A stretch of DNA of 64,000 nucleotides from Puniceibacterium antarcticum (GCF_002760615.1 NZ_AWWI01000027.1:1-64000); one strand, 5' to 3'; numbered from the stretch's first letter, positions 44,671 to 53,645 are shown. Numbers and translations: made by a program. Notes: generated from the sequence alone by a model not told the origin.

Positions 44671-45993
44671 TTAGCTGTCGAGAAGGCTGGCGGTGGCATA
44701 GGCCGGAGCCAGAAGGGCGCGGCGGAAGCGGCCGAGGGGGAAGCGGCCCGGGGGCTGGCGCATCGCCTGCGGATAGGGCGTGTCTGGCGTTTTGCCCTGG
44801 ACGATGGCGGCGAGGATGCGGCCCGTGTGGCTGCCCATGGCGACGCCATTTCCGTGATAGCCCATGCCTGCGAATACGCCGGGCAGTTCCGGCACCGGCC
44901 CGGCAAAGGGCGTAAGGTTGGACATGATGCAGACCAGTCCGGACCAGTCATGGGTGATCTCGACCTCTCGCCACGCGGGGAACATGGCGTTGAAATCGCG
45001 GCGGATCTTGCGGCGGATCGCGGCCTCGGCGCCCTGAGTGGCGCGCAGCCCGCCGCGCATGCCGAAGAGGAAGCGGTTGTCGGGCAGCTTGCGGAAATAG
45101 TGCAGCAGGGTGCGGGTGTCATAGGCCATCTGATCGCTGGTCCAGCCCTGCGCCTCACGCTCTGACAGGGTGAGCGGGCGGGTGACGATGACACTGGACT
45201 GCACGGGCAGATAGCGGGCGCGCAGCCAGTCGGGGACATCCTCGGAGGAATAGCCGTTGGTGGCGAGGATGACCCTGTCGGCGGTGATGGTGCCGTTTGG
45301 GGTGGTCAGGCGGGTCTTGCCGCCCTGCTGGGTCAGTCTGGTGACGGGGGTTTGGGCGTAGAGCTGCGCGCCGGCGCTCTGCGCGGCCTGTGCCAGACCG
45401 GCATGATATTTCCGCGGGTTGAGCGCAAAGCCGAGCGGGATGGTGAGGGCGCCGTGAAAGGGCCCGGCGAGACCGTTTTCGCGCAGGGCTGTCTTTTCGA
45501 TGACCTGGGGTGTGACGGCGTAATCTGTCCGGATCTCCTCAACGCTCGCGCGCAGTGAGGCCATGGCGCGCGGGGTGTGGGCGATCAGGGTTTCGCCCTG
45601 GCTGTGGGTGTCTGCGTCGATGCAATGTGTTCTGAGCAGGGTGGTGACCGTATCGATGGCCGCCTTTTCGGTGGCGCGCCAGTCGGCGAGGCCCTGAGTG
45701 CCATAGCGCTTTTGAAGCAGTTTGCGCGGAGCCTTGGCGCCGCCAAGACAGCAGAAGCCGCCGTTGCGCCCCGATGCGCCAAAGCCGGGTGTCTCGGCCT
45801 CAAGCACGGTGACGCGGACAGTGTCCTGCGCCAGATGCAACGCGGCAGAGAGGCCGGTGAAGCCGCCGCCGATGATGGCGACATCGGTCTGGATATCGCC
45901 GTTGAGGGTGGGCCAGGGCGTGGGCAACACGGTGTCGGCCCAGAAGCAGCCCTGTTGCGGGCCATAGGCTGCCGTTTCATAAAGACGTTTCAT
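44671..45993 (-). CDS. puuB: FAD-dependent oxidoreductase, gamma-glutamylputrescine oxidase-like
   Basis: The 440-residue DAO-family flavoprotein starts with an N-terminal FAD motif VAIIGGGFTGLSAALHLA and has GASGRNGGFCCLGGAK after it (the covalent or FAD-contact area). The C-terminal GVFAGMGYHGNGVAMGSHTG closes the FAD site. It is closest in pattern to PuuB/OrdL-type oxidases acting on gamma-glutamylputrescine. The four-base overlap with the permease gene (45990-45993) puts it in one operon with the putrescine importer, which supports the assignment. The gamma-glutamyl ligase puuA is not seen here. Confidence 0.82.
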   Translation of the reverse strand: MKRLYETAAYGPQQGCFWADTVLPTPWPTLNGDIQTDVAIIGGGFTGLSAALHLAQDTVRVTVLEAETPGFGASGRNGGFCCLGGAKAPRKLLQKRYGTQGLADWRATEKAAIDTVTTLLRTHCIDADTHSQGETLIAHTPRAMASLRASVEEIRTDYAVTPQVIEKTALRENGLAGPFHGALTIPLGFALNPRKYHAGLAQAAQSAGAQLYAQTPVTRLTQQGGKTRLTTPNGTITADRVILATNGYSSEDVPDWLRARYLPVQSSVIVTRPLTLSEREAQGWTSDQMAYDTRTLLHYFRKLPDNRFLFGMRGGLRATQGAEAAIRRKIRRDFNAMFPAWREVEITHDWSGLVCIMSNLTPFAGPVPELPGVFAGMGYHGNGVAMGSHTGRILAAIVQGKTPDTPYPQAMRQPPGRFPLGRFRRALLAPAYATASLLDS

Positions 45994-46808
45994 GTGGCGC
46001 GGGCGGCGGCCTGTTCATCGCGCTGCTGCGCCACGGAGGCGCGTTTGGTGATGAGAGACGTGGTGATCACGCCCACGGTCACGATTGCGATCATGAGGGT
46101 GGAGAGTGCGTTGATTTCGGGAGAGACGCCGAGGCGGACGGCCGAGAAGATCTTGATCGGCAGAGTGGTGGCTGAGGGGCCGGTGGTGAAGCTCGCGATG
46201 ACCAGATCGTCGAGCGACAGGGTGAAGGCCAGCAGCCAGCCCGAGATCACGGCAGGCGCGATGATCGGCAGGGTCACGAGGCGAAAGGCCGCGAAGGGGG
46301 AGCAGCCGAGATCGAGCGCGGCCTCTTCCAGCGAGCGGTCAAAGGAGCTGAGGCGTGAGGAGACCACAACCGAGACATAGCACATGGAGAAGGTGGTGTG
46401 GGCCAGCACGATGGTAAAGACGCCGCGGTCCAGGCCGATGCCGATGAAGAGCAGCAGCAGCGAGAGGCCGGTGATGACCTCTGGCATGACCAGCGGGGCG
46501 TAGATCATGCCCGAAAACAGCGTGCGCCCCATGAACCGGCCCGAGCGCACGAGGACGGTGGCGGCCATGGTGCCGAGGATGGTGGCGATGGTCGAGCTGA
46601 ACACGGCGACGCGCAGGGTGACCCAGGCTGCGTCGAGGAATTCCTGGTTCCGCAGCAATTCGCCGTACCATTTGGTGGAAAAGCCTGCCCAGACGGTCAC
46701 CAGCTTGGATTCATTGAAGCTGTAGATCACGAGGATGACCATGGGCAGGTAGAGAAAGGCGAACCCGAGTGTGAGGGTTGTCGCGTTGAACCACGAGAAA
46801 CGTTTCAT
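45990..46808 (-). CDS. potI: Putrescine ABC transporter permease PotI
   Basis: The 272-residue binding-protein-type inner-membrane permease has six helices. The EAA-type loop EEAALDLGCSPFAAFRLVTLP, with the conserved Gly, contacts the ATPase. It is the second permease of the polyamine importer. The ATG at 46808 starts MKRFSWFNATTLTLGFAFLY. A twin AT-rich hairpin sits in the 85-bp gap before it. Its end overlaps the oxidase gene. Confidence 0.92.
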   Translation of the reverse strand: MKRFSWFNATTLTLGFAFLYLPMVILVIYSFNESKLVTVWAGFSTKWYGELLRNQEFLDAAWVTLRVAVFSSTIATILGTMAATVLVRSGRFMGRTLFSGMIYAPLVMPEVITGLSLLLLFIGIGLDRGVFTIVLAHTTFSMCYVSVVVSSRLSSFDRSLEEAALDLGCSPFAAFRLVTLPIIAPAVISGWLLAFTLSLDDLVIASFTTGPSATTLPIKIFSAVRLGVSPEINALSTLMIAIVTVGVITTSLITKRASVAQQRDEQAAARAT

Positions 46809-46838
46809 GTGAAGGACTCCGCCAGCAGGGGGCGCGAC

Positions 46839-46884
46839 CAAGAGTTTTTTGAAAACTCTTGGCAAAATTTTCGGGAAAATTTTG
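46839..46884. repeat. Twin AT-rich hairpin repeat between potH and potI
   Basis: The first hairpin (46839-46861) has arms CAAGAGTTTT/AAAACTCTTG. The second (46863-46884) has arms CAAAATTTTC/GAAAATTTTG. It lies in the gap between the two permease genes and may tune downstream expression. Confidence 0.8.
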
Positions 46885-46893
46885 GGGTGGCGC

Positions 46894-47790
46894 TCATCCC
46901 TCGGCCTCGCGCTGTTTCTGTTCGTTGCGCTGGAACAGGATGATGGGGATGATCAGAATCAGCAGCAGGATGATCGCCACGGCGCTTGCCACCGGCCAGT
47001 CGCGGTTTGAGAAGAACTCCTCCCACAGGACCTTGCCGATCATCAGCGTGCCCGACCCGCCCAGCAGCGACGGGATGACAAATTCGCCGATCGCCGGGAT
47101 GAAGACCAGAAAGCAGCCCGCGATGATGCCGCTTTTCGACAGTGGTATCGTGACCAGCCAGAAGGCCGTGACGCGGGAACAGCCCAGATCCTCGGCCGCC
47201 TCTAGCAGGCTGTCGTCCATCTTTTCCAGCGCCGCATAGATCGGCAGGATCATGAAGGGCAGATAGGCGTAGACGATGCCGATATAGACCGCGAGGTTGG
47301 TGTTGAGGATCGTCAGAGGTTCCGAGATCAGCCCGGTCCAGAGCAGGAACTGGTTCAGCAGCCCCTCGTTCGACAGGATCCCCATCCATGCGTAGATCCG
47401 GATCAGGAAGGAGGTCCAGAACGGCAGGATCACCAGCATCAGCAGGGTCGGGCGCCATTCGCTGGCCGCGCGCGCCATGCCATAGGCCATGGGATAGCCC
47501 ACCAGCAGCGTGACGAAGGTCGAGATCAGCGCGATCTGCAGAGAGCTGAGATAGGCCTTCCAATAAAGATCATCGGTGGTGAGGAAGGTGAAATTCTCGA
47601 AATCCAGATCGGCGAAGAAGCTGCGCACGCCCTCCCATCCCGCCGAGAGGTCGAGTTGCGGGGTATAGGGCGGGATCGACAGGGCGATGTCCGAAAGCGC
47701 GATCTTGAGCACGATCACGAAGGGCACGAGGAACAGCGCCCCCAGCCACAGATAGGGCACTGCGATCAGGAAAAAGCGCCGCAGATTCAT
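46894..47790 (-). CDS. potH: Putrescine ABC transporter permease PotH
   Basis: The 298-residue permease has six helices. The EAA loop LLEAAEDLGCSRVTAFWLVTIPLSKSG is typical. The N-terminal RFFLIAVPYLWLGALFLVPF and a periplasmic loop (DLSAGWEGVRSFFADLDFENF) follow the PotH pattern. It forms the channel with PotI and is fuelled by PotG. It lies 29 bp after potG on the same strand. Confidence 0.93.
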   Translation of the reverse strand: MNLRRFFLIAVPYLWLGALFLVPFVIVLKIALSDIALSIPPYTPQLDLSAGWEGVRSFFADLDFENFTFLTTDDLYWKAYLSSLQIALISTFVTLLVGYPMAYGMARAASEWRPTLLMLVILPFWTSFLIRIYAWMGILSNEGLLNQFLLWTGLISEPLTILNTNLAVYIGIVYAYLPFMILPIYAALEKMDDSLLEAAEDLGCSRVTAFWLVTIPLSKSGIIAGCFLVFIPAIGEFVIPSLLGGSGTLMIGKVLWEEFFSNRDWPVASAVAIILLLILIIPIILFQRNEQKQREAEG

Positions 47791-47819
47791 GATGTCACCT
47801 CTGGGATCCGGGTCATGGC

Positions 47820-48941
47820 TCAGCGCTCCAGCAGGACACCGGCGGTGTCGGTGAAGGAGAGCCAGACGTCATCCTCCCAGGTGATGCCGCGATTGGCGAG
47901 GCGGCGGGTGTTGGCGGTCTGAGCCTTCATCATCGTGCCGTTGGGCAGTTTGACGTGATAGGTCGACAGGTTCCCGAGATAGGCAATGTCGATCACGCGG
48001 CCCTGCAGCATGTTGGCGCTGTCGGGGCGTTCGGTGGTGATGGTCACCTTTTCTGGCCGGATCGCGAAATGGCAGGTCTGGCCGGGGGCAAAGGTCTTGG
48101 CCGTGGTGCCGCGAATGGGCATCTCGCCCTCGGCCCAGGTGATTTCAACCTTGTCGCCGGATTGGCTGGCGGTGCCTTCGATGATGTTCACATCGCCGAT
48201 GAAGTCGGCCACGTAGACGGTTTCGGGGGCTTCGTAGATGACAGAAGGTGTTGCGACCTGAATGAGGCGGCCCTCGTCCATCACCGCGACGCGGGAGGCG
48301 ACGGTCATCGCTTCTTCCTGATCATGGGTCACGATCACGAAGGTGGTGCCGGTCTTTTCCTGAATGTCCATCAGTTCGAACTGGGTGTCCTGACGCAGCT
48401 TGGCATCCAGAGCGCCGAGCGGTTCATCGAGCAGCAGCAGCTTCGGCGCCTTTGCCAGAGACCGCGCCAGAGCGACGCGCTGACGTTGCCCACCCGAGAT
48501 CTGATGCGGCTTGCGCTTGGCGAATTTGCTGAGACGGGTGAGGCGCAGCATTTCTTCGACGCGGTCTGCAATCTCGTCCTTGGAGGCATTGCCGCGGCGC
48601 AGGCCAAAGGCGATGTTGTCCCAGACCGACAGATGCGGGAACAGCGCGTAGCTTTGGAACATCATGTTCACCGCGCGTTTGTTCGGCGGCACCGGCACGA
48701 TGTCCTGCCCGGCTAGAAGGATGCTGCCGGAGGTGGGGTTTTCGAAACCGGCCAGCATGCGCATCAGCGTGGTCTTGCCACAGCCAGAGGGGCCGAGGAG
48801 CGCGAAAAATTCGCGCTCAAAAATGTCGATGTTGAGATTGTCGATGGCGGTGAAGTCGCCAAATCGCTTGGTCACGCCCTTGAACTGGATCAGGGGTTTT
48901 TCGTTCGGATCGTCCCAGGGGGCAAAGATCGTCTGGCTCAT
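47820..48941 (-). CDS. potG: Putrescine ABC transporter ATP-binding protein PotG
   Basis: The 373-residue ATPase has Walker A LLGPSGCGKTTLMRML, Q loop, signature motif HQISGGQRQRVALARSLA, Walker B KLLLLDEPLGALDAKLR, and the H loop FVIVTHDQEEA. The C-terminal half is the TOBE-type regulatory domain (FAIRPEKVTI, LPNGTMMKAQ). It powers polyamine import with PotH and PotI. A strong hairpin precedes it after potF. Confidence 0.95.
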   Translation of the reverse strand: MSQTIFAPWDDPNEKPLIQFKGVTKRFGDFTAIDNLNIDIFEREFFALLGPSGCGKTTLMRMLAGFENPTSGSILLAGQDIVPVPPNKRAVNMMFQSYALFPHLSVWDNIAFGLRRGNASKDEIADRVEEMLRLTRLSKFAKRKPHQISGGQRQRVALARSLAKAPKLLLLDEPLGALDAKLRQDTQFELMDIQEKTGTTFVIVTHDQEEAMTVASRVAVMDEGRLIQVATPSVIYEAPETVYVADFIGDVNIIEGTASQSGDKVEITWAEGEMPIRGTTAKTFAPGQTCHFAIRPEKVTITTERPDSANMLQGRVIDIAYLGNLSTYHVKLPNGTMMKAQTANTRRLANRGITWEDDVWLSFTDTAGVLLER

Positions 48942-48967
48942 GTCGTGCTCAAATCCACCAAGAGAAA

Positions 48968-48990
48968 GGCCCGCGCTTGGGGCGCGGGCC
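48968..48990 (-). terminator. Hairpin between potF and potG (attenuating terminator)
   Basis: The arms GGCCCGCGC and GCGCGGGCC are perfect, and on the minus strand they are followed by TTTCTCTT. Placed between the binding-protein gene and the ATPase gene, it likely limits readthrough and gives more PotF than membrane parts. Confidence 0.75.
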
Positions 48991-49002
48991 GCTGGGCTGG
49001 GT

Positions 49003-50088
49003 TCAGACGCCGGATTTGATCCCGGTCCACATGCGCGTCACGATGCGCTGCAGTTTCGGGTCGTAGGGCGAGAAGGTGTAAAGATTGTCCAGCGCGGCTG
49101 CATCCGGATAGATCGCGGTGTCACCGATGACATCTTCGTTCAGGAATTCCTGCGAGGCCTTGTTGCCGTTGGCGTAATAGACATAGTTCGACGCCGCCGC
49201 CATGTTCTGCGCGTCCATGATGAAGTTCAGGAACTTGTGCGCGCCCGTGGGGTTTGGGGCATCGACCGGGATCGCCATCTGGTCGAACCACATCAGCGCG
49301 CCTTCCTTGGGCGCGTTAAAGGCGATTTCGACGCCATTGTTTGCCTCTGCCGCGCGGTCACGGGCTTGCAGGATGTCACCCGACCAGCCGAAAGCCACGC
49401 AGATGTCGCCATTGGCCAGTGCGTTGATGTATTCCGAGCTGTTGAACTTGCTGATGTAGGGGCGAATGGCCTTCAGAACGGGCTCTGTCTTTGCGATGAC
49501 ATCTGCATCCTTGCTGTCCGGGTCTTCGCCGATGAACTTGAGTGCGGCCGGGATCACCTCTGTCGGAGCATCGAGGAAATAGACGCCGCAGGCGGCCAGC
49601 TTTTTCATGTTCTCGGGCTTGAAGACCAGATCGAGGCTGTCGATCGGTGCATCCTCACCCAGAGCTTCCTGTACCTTGGCAAGGTTCACACCCATGCCGG
49701 TGGTGCCCCACATGTAGTTGATGGAATAGGCGTTGTCGGGATCGAACTCTGCGGTGCGCTTCTGGATCACGTCCCACATGTTCTTGAGGTTGGGCAGCTG
49801 TTCCGGGTCGAGTTTCTGAAACGCGCCTGCCGTGATCTGACGCTGCAGGAAGGATCCTGTGGGCACCACGACGTCATAGCCCGAACCACCGGCCAGCATC
49901 TTGGTTTCCAGCACTTCGTTGCTGTCGAAGACGTCATAGATCAGGTCGATCCCGGTCTCCGCCTCGAATTTTTCCAGAAGCGATTCGTCGATATAATCAG
50001 ACCAGTTGTAAACGCGGACTTCTTCGGCATGAGCCGCTGCCGCCGTAAGGGCGAGTACCGCGGTGAAACTCAGCAATGAGGTTTTCAT
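49003..50088 (-). CDS. potF: Putrescine-binding periplasmic protein PotF
   Basis: The 361-residue solute-binding protein has a Sec signal peptide (MKTSLLSFTAVLALTAAAAHA, cleavage after AHA). The mature protein opens EEVRVYNWSDYID, the PotD/PotF hallmark, and later has YDVVVPTGSFL and a C-terminal TRMWTGIKSGV. It delivers putrescine or related polyamines to PotGHI. The ATG at 50088 gives the signal peptide. A TTTGATCAAA site lies in its promoter. Confidence 0.95.
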   Translation of the reverse strand: MKTSLLSFTAVLALTAAAAHAEEVRVYNWSDYIDESLLEKFEAETGIDLIYDVFDSNEVLETKMLAGGSGYDVVVPTGSFLQRQITAGAFQKLDPEQLPNLKNMWDVIQKRTAEFDPDNAYSINYMWGTTGMGVNLAKVQEALGEDAPIDSLDLVFKPENMKKLAACGVYFLDAPTEVIPAALKFIGEDPDSKDADVIAKTEPVLKAIRPYISKFNSSEYINALANGDICVAFGWSGDILQARDRAAEANNGVEIAFNAPKEGALMWFDQMAIPVDAPNPTGAHKFLNFIMDAQNMAAASNYVYYANGNKASQEFLNEDVIGDTAIYPDAAALDNLYTFSPYDPKLQRIVTRMWTGIKSGV

Positions 50089-50132
50089 GATTTTCTCCCG
50101 TTGGATCGGGGGGTAATCGCCCCCTTGTTCCC

Positions 50133-50149
50133 GAATTTGATCAAACTTC
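50133..50149. promoter_or_regulatory. Candidate operator at the potF promoter
   Basis: GAATTTGATCAAACTTC, with the perfect 10-bp palindrome TTTGATCAAA, lies 45 bp upstream of the potF ATG and before the divergent GntR gene. A similar site (TTTGATCATA core) lies at 50931. It is probably a binding site for the neighbouring GntR regulator. Confidence 0.5.
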
Positions 50150-50245
50150 ATGCCATAAGGCAACAGGAGGATGTTTTCATGCAAGGCCCAGACGTGCAAG
50201 ATGCGGGATCAATGTGGGATCGGCAGGGGACGATCAAAGAGAATG

Positions 50246-50935
50246 ATGAATTTGCAGGCAGAGCAGGAAAAGGCGATGACCGGTGCGGGCGTTCCGGCCC
50301 ATGAACAGGTCTATCGGACCCTGCGGGCGCAGATCCTGTTCGGTGAACTGGAGCCGGGACAGGCGGTCACGATACAGGGGCTGACCGAACAGCTGGGTGC
50401 CGGGATGACCCCTGTGCGCGAGGCGCTGCGTCGCCTGATCGCCGAGGGCGCGCTGGAATTTCTGGGAAACCGGCGGATCTGCGTGCCAGTGCTTGATTCT
50501 GCGGCAGTTGCGCAGCTGACCGTGGCGCGCAAGGCGTTGGAGCCTGAATTGGCGCGGATGGCGGTGGCGCGGGTGAGCCCTACGCAAATCGCGATTCTGC
50601 GTGAAACCGATCGGCGGCTGGACCGTGCCATCGCGCGTGGCGACGTGCGCGGCTATCTGGAAGAGAACCACCGCTTTCACGCCCAGCTGAACGCAATGGC
50701 CCATGCGCCGATTCTGACCGCGCTTGTCGAAGGGTTGTGGCTGCGATTCGGCCCGTCGCTCCGGGTGGTTTGCGGTCTGTTCGGGACGCGCAATCTGCCA
50801 GATATGCACAAGGATCTGCTGCATGCCTTGGAAACAGGCGATTCGGAGGCAGCTGCCCGCGCGATGGAAGGGGACGTGGTGCAGGGGATGAGCCAGATCG
50901 CTGCCGGGTTGGGCGATTCCATTGACATGAAATAA
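50246..50935 (+). CDS. GntR/FCD-type regulator of the putrescine cluster
   Basis: The 229-residue protein has an N-terminal winged helix (AHEQVYRTLRAQILFGELEPG, then TIQGLTEQLGAGMTPVREALRRLIAEGALEF, the recognition helix) and an FCD ligand domain with RFHAQLNAM and the metal-binding His/Asp positions. It is divergent from potF and just upstream of the aminotransferase gene. Ligand unknown, possibly a polyamine or degradation product. Starts at 50243, 50246 and 50276 are possible. Confidence 0.88.
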   Translation: MNLQAEQEKAMTGAGVPAHEQVYRTLRAQILFGELEPGQAVTIQGLTEQLGAGMTPVREALRRLIAEGALEFLGNRRICVPVLDSAAVAQLTVARKALEPELARMAVARVSPTQIAILRETDRRLDRAIARGDVRGYLEENHRFHAQLNAMAHAPILTALVEGLWLRFGPSLRVVCGLFGTRNLPDMHKDLLHALETGDSEAAARAMEGDVVQGMSQIAAGLGDSIDMK

Positions 50936-50950
50936 TTTGATCATATTATT
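50931..50950. promoter_or_regulatory. Candidate operator upstream of the aminotransferase
   Basis: AATAATTTGATCATATTATT is a 20-bp near-perfect palindrome (one mismatched pair) centred on GATC, 36 bp before the aminotransferase ATG and overlapping the GntR stop. It shares TTTGATCA with the site at 50133. Confidence 0.5.
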
Positions 50951-50986
50951 GCGCCAACTCCTCTCTCACAGTGAAAGGCGCATTCC

Positions 50987-52390
50987 ATGACGCTTATCTC
51001 AACGAACATGCCCACCGCAGAACTGCAGGCGCTGGACGCAGCACACCACATGCACCCGTTCACCCATAACGCAGATCTGGGCGAAAAGGGCGCGCGCATC
51101 ATCACCCGGGCCGAGGGTGTGTGGCTGAACGACAGCGACGGCAACCGCATTCTGGACGCCATGGCGGGCCTGTGGTGCGTCAATATCGGCTATGGCCGCA
51201 AAGAGCTGTGCGATGCTGCCGCGCGCCAGATGCTGGAACTGCCGTTCTACAACACCTTCTTTCAGACCAGCCATGTGCCCGCGATTGCGCTGGCCACCCG
51301 TCTGGCCGAACTGGCCCCGGGTGATCTGAACCACGTCTTCTTTGCCGGCTCCGGGTCAGAGGCGAATGACACCAACCTGCGGATGGTGCGCACCTACTGG
51401 CAGGAAAAGGGTCAGCCGAACAAGAATGTGATCATTTCCCGCTGGAATGCCTATCACGGTTCGTCCGTCGGGTCCGGTTCGCTTGGCGGGATGAAGGGGA
51501 TGCATGCCCAGGGCGGTATGCCGATCCCGGACATTCACCACATCGACCAGCCGAACTGGTGGGCTGAAGGCGGCGACATGACGCCCGAGGATTTCGGTCT
51601 GGCGCGCGCGCAGGATCTGGAAAAGGCGATTCTGGAGCTGGGCGCCGACCGCGTTGCAGCCTTTATCGCTGAACCCGTGCAGGGTGCAGGCGGCGTGATC
51701 ATCCCCCCCAGCACCTACTGGCCGGAAATCCAGCGGATCTGCGATGCATACAACATCCTGCTGATCGCGGATGAGGTGATCTGTGGCTTTGGGCGCACCG
51801 GCAACTGGTTCGGATCAGAGACGATGGGGATCAAGCCGCATATCATGACCATCGCCAAGGGCCTGTCCTCGGGCTATCTGCCGATCGGCGGGTCGATTGT
51901 CTGCGACGAGGTGGCAGAGGTGATCGGCAATGCCGAATTCAACCACGGCTACACCTATTCCGGCCACCCGGTCGCCTGCGCCGTGGCGCTGGAAAACCTG
52001 CGCCTGCTGGAGGATGAGGGCATCATCACACGCGTGCGCGAGGATACCGGCCCCTATCTGAAGGAAAAGTTTGAAAGCCTGACCAATCACCCACTGGTGG
52101 GAGAGGCCAAGATCATCGGCATGATGGGGTCCCTCGCGCTGACCCCGGACAAGGCCAGCCGTGCCGCGTTTGAAGCGGATGAAGGCACCGTCGGCTTTAT
52201 CTGCCGCGAGCGCTGCTTTGCCAACAATCTGATCATGCGCCATGTGGGGGATCGGATGATCATTTCGCCGCCGCTGGTGATCAGCAAGCCCGAGATCGAC
52301 ATGCTGATCGAACGCGCCTGGAAGAGCCTGGATGAATGCCACGCGATCCTGAAAGAAAAGGGTCTGATGAAGGCGCGTCGCGCGGCCTGA
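50987..52390 (+). CDS. spuC: Class III aminotransferase, putrescine (omega-amino) type
   Basis: The 467-residue PLP enzyme has GSGSEANDTNLRMVRTYW, SRWNAYHGSSVGSGSLGG, the Asp-containing LIADEVICGFGRTGNWFG, and the PLP-binding Lys in MTIAKGLSSGYLPIGGSIV. The C-terminal ERCFANNLIMRHVGDRMIISPPL is typical of omega-transaminases such as SpuC. It likely transfers the amino group of putrescine (or a similar amine) to pyruvate. Its place beside potFGHI and the oxidase agrees. Confidence 0.88.
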   Translation: MTLISTNMPTAELQALDAAHHMHPFTHNADLGEKGARIITRAEGVWLNDSDGNRILDAMAGLWCVNIGYGRKELCDAAARQMLELPFYNTFFQTSHVPAIALATRLAELAPGDLNHVFFAGSGSEANDTNLRMVRTYWQEKGQPNKNVIISRWNAYHGSSVGSGSLGGMKGMHAQGGMPIPDIHHIDQPNWWAEGGDMTPEDFGLARAQDLEKAILELGADRVAAFIAEPVQGAGGVIIPPSTYWPEIQRICDAYNILLIADEVICGFGRTGNWFGSETMGIKPHIMTIAKGLSSGYLPIGGSIVCDEVAEVIGNAEFNHGYTYSGHPVACAVALENLRLLEDEGIITRVREDTGPYLKEKFESLTNHPLVGEAKIIGMMGSLALTPDKASRAAFEADEGTVGFICRERCFANNLIMRHVGDRMIISPPLVISKPEIDMLIERAWKSLDECHAILKEKGLMKARRAA

Positions 52391-52590
52391 TCCGTGTCAA
52401 ATCCGGCGCTGCCCCTGTGGCGGCGCCGGACGCCTTTGGCGGGGGCGTATTTGAAAAGAGAAGACGCGGGGGCGCCTGTCCTGCCCTTTTTCTTTTGCAA
52501 AATAGGCGGGGTGACCGGGCGCAGCGTCCCTCTTCCCGTTGAGCCGAGGGTGTGCGGCTTTGAAGCTTTCGGCTTTTACAGCATTGCGAG

Positions 52591-52666
52591 TTAAGTTTGG
52601 ATCGTCCTTCGCTGTCTCAAATCAGAGATTTGAACGCGAGGGGATATGACCTGTGTTCAAACTTAA
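52591..52666. repeat. Inverted-repeat element beside copy 2
   Basis: The arms TTAAGTTTGGA and TTCAAACTTAA (10 of 11 pairs) bound a 76-bp element that shares TTGGATCG, TTCGCTGTCTC and GAACGCGA with the 97-bp element at 58038. It directly abuts the 99-bp copy 2. The preceding 200 bp (52391-52590) contain no gene that I can support. Confidence 0.65.
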
Positions 52667-52765
52667 AGCGTCGCGCCTTAAACACGCATCACTTGTTCGC
52701 TGCCTGTCGGCTGCGCCTCCAACGTGAAGAGAGACGGGTCTGTTTCAGGTTAAAGGCGGGACGCT
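52667..52765. repeat. 99-bp imperfect-palindrome element, copy 2
   Basis: The arms AGCGTCGCGCCTTAAAC and GGTTAAAGGCGGGACGCT enclose the same inner blocks as copy 1 at 40912-41010, with identical length. It lies just past the stop of the convergent GntR regulator gene. Confidence 0.8.
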
Positions 52766-52786
52766 ATAAAGTCGAAACGCTTCAGC

Positions 52787-53557
52787 TCAGCTTCGCCCCT
52801 TGATCCTTTCGAACCGTTGCCGGGCGATTTCTTCGTGCTGTTCGGCCTTGCGGTCGTCCGACAGGCAGGCCTGCACATAATCCAGATGCGCCTCGACAGC
52901 GGCGCGGGCGGCATCGGGGTTGCGGGTCTGGATGCCGTCGTTGATGGCGCGGTGCTGGCCCAGCAGCATGTCGCGGGTGGTGCGCTGCTTGAACATGATC
53001 TGGCGGTTGTAGAACACGCCCTGCTGCAGAAGCTGGTACATCGAGCGCATCATGTGCAGCATCACCACGTTATGGCTCGCCTCGAAAATCGACAGGTGGA
53101 AATCTGCATCCAGCCGCGCCTCGTCCGCCGGGTTGTGTTTCTGATGGGCAGCTTGCATCTTTTCAAACAGGGTCTGGATGACCTGCAGATCGGTGTCAGA
53201 CCCGTGCTGCGCCGCGCGGGATGCGGCCAGCCCCTCCATATCACGGCGGAAGGATAGGTAATCAAAGACCGCTTCGTCATGGGCGGCAAAGAGTTTCACA
53301 AGCGCGTCGGAAAAGGCCGAGCCGAGCACATCGGCGACGTAAATCCCCGCCCCGGCACGGCTGTTGAGCAGCCCGCGTTCCGACAGATCGGCAATCGCCT
53401 CGCGTACCGAAGGACGCGACACGCCGAGTTTTTCAGCAAGGTCGCGTTCGGCGGGCAGGCGTTCCCCGGGGCGCAGGATGCCGCGCAGGATCAGCTTTTC
53501 GATCTGCCGGGTGACGGCGGTCGACAGCTTTTCCGGCTGAATCTGGCGAAAGGGCAT
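52787..53557 (-). CDS. GntR/FadR-subfamily transcriptional regulator
   Basis: The 256-residue protein has a winged helix at about residues 10-75 (TRQIEKLILRGILRPGERLP, then AEKLGVSRPSVREAIADLSERGLL) and an FCD domain with ADFHLSIFEASHN and GQHRAINDGIQ (metal His pattern). It is probably a PdhR/LldR-like metabolite-responsive repressor; the ligand is unknown. The ATG at 53557 starts MPFRQIQPEKL. Longer upstream readings to 53713 overlap moaE and are less likely. Confidence 0.88.
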   Translation of the reverse strand: MPFRQIQPEKLSTAVTRQIEKLILRGILRPGERLPAERDLAEKLGVSRPSVREAIADLSERGLLNSRAGAGIYVADVLGSAFSDALVKLFAAHDEAVFDYLSFRRDMEGLAASRAAQHGSDTDLQVIQTLFEKMQAAHQKHNPADEARLDADFHLSIFEASHNVVMLHMMRSMYQLLQQGVFYNRQIMFKQRTTRDMLLGQHRAINDGIQTRNPDAARAAVEAHLDYVQACLSDDRKAEQHEEIARQRFERIKGRS

Positions 53558-53588
53558 GTTGGGGGGCACCGGCAAATGGGTCAATGGA

Positions 53589-53600
53589 TTGGTAAAACGA
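53589..53600 (-). promoter_or_regulatory. Weak GntR-type operator before the regulator gene
   Basis: TTGGTAAAACGA resembles the FadR/PdhR-class half-site pattern TGGT-N3-ACCA with one mismatch, 32 bp upstream of the regulator ATG. Autoregulation is plausible but unproven. Confidence 0.3.
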
Positions 53601-53645
53601 TATGACCACCGCGCGATCAAGGCAAGCTGCTCTTCTTTTGCGGGC

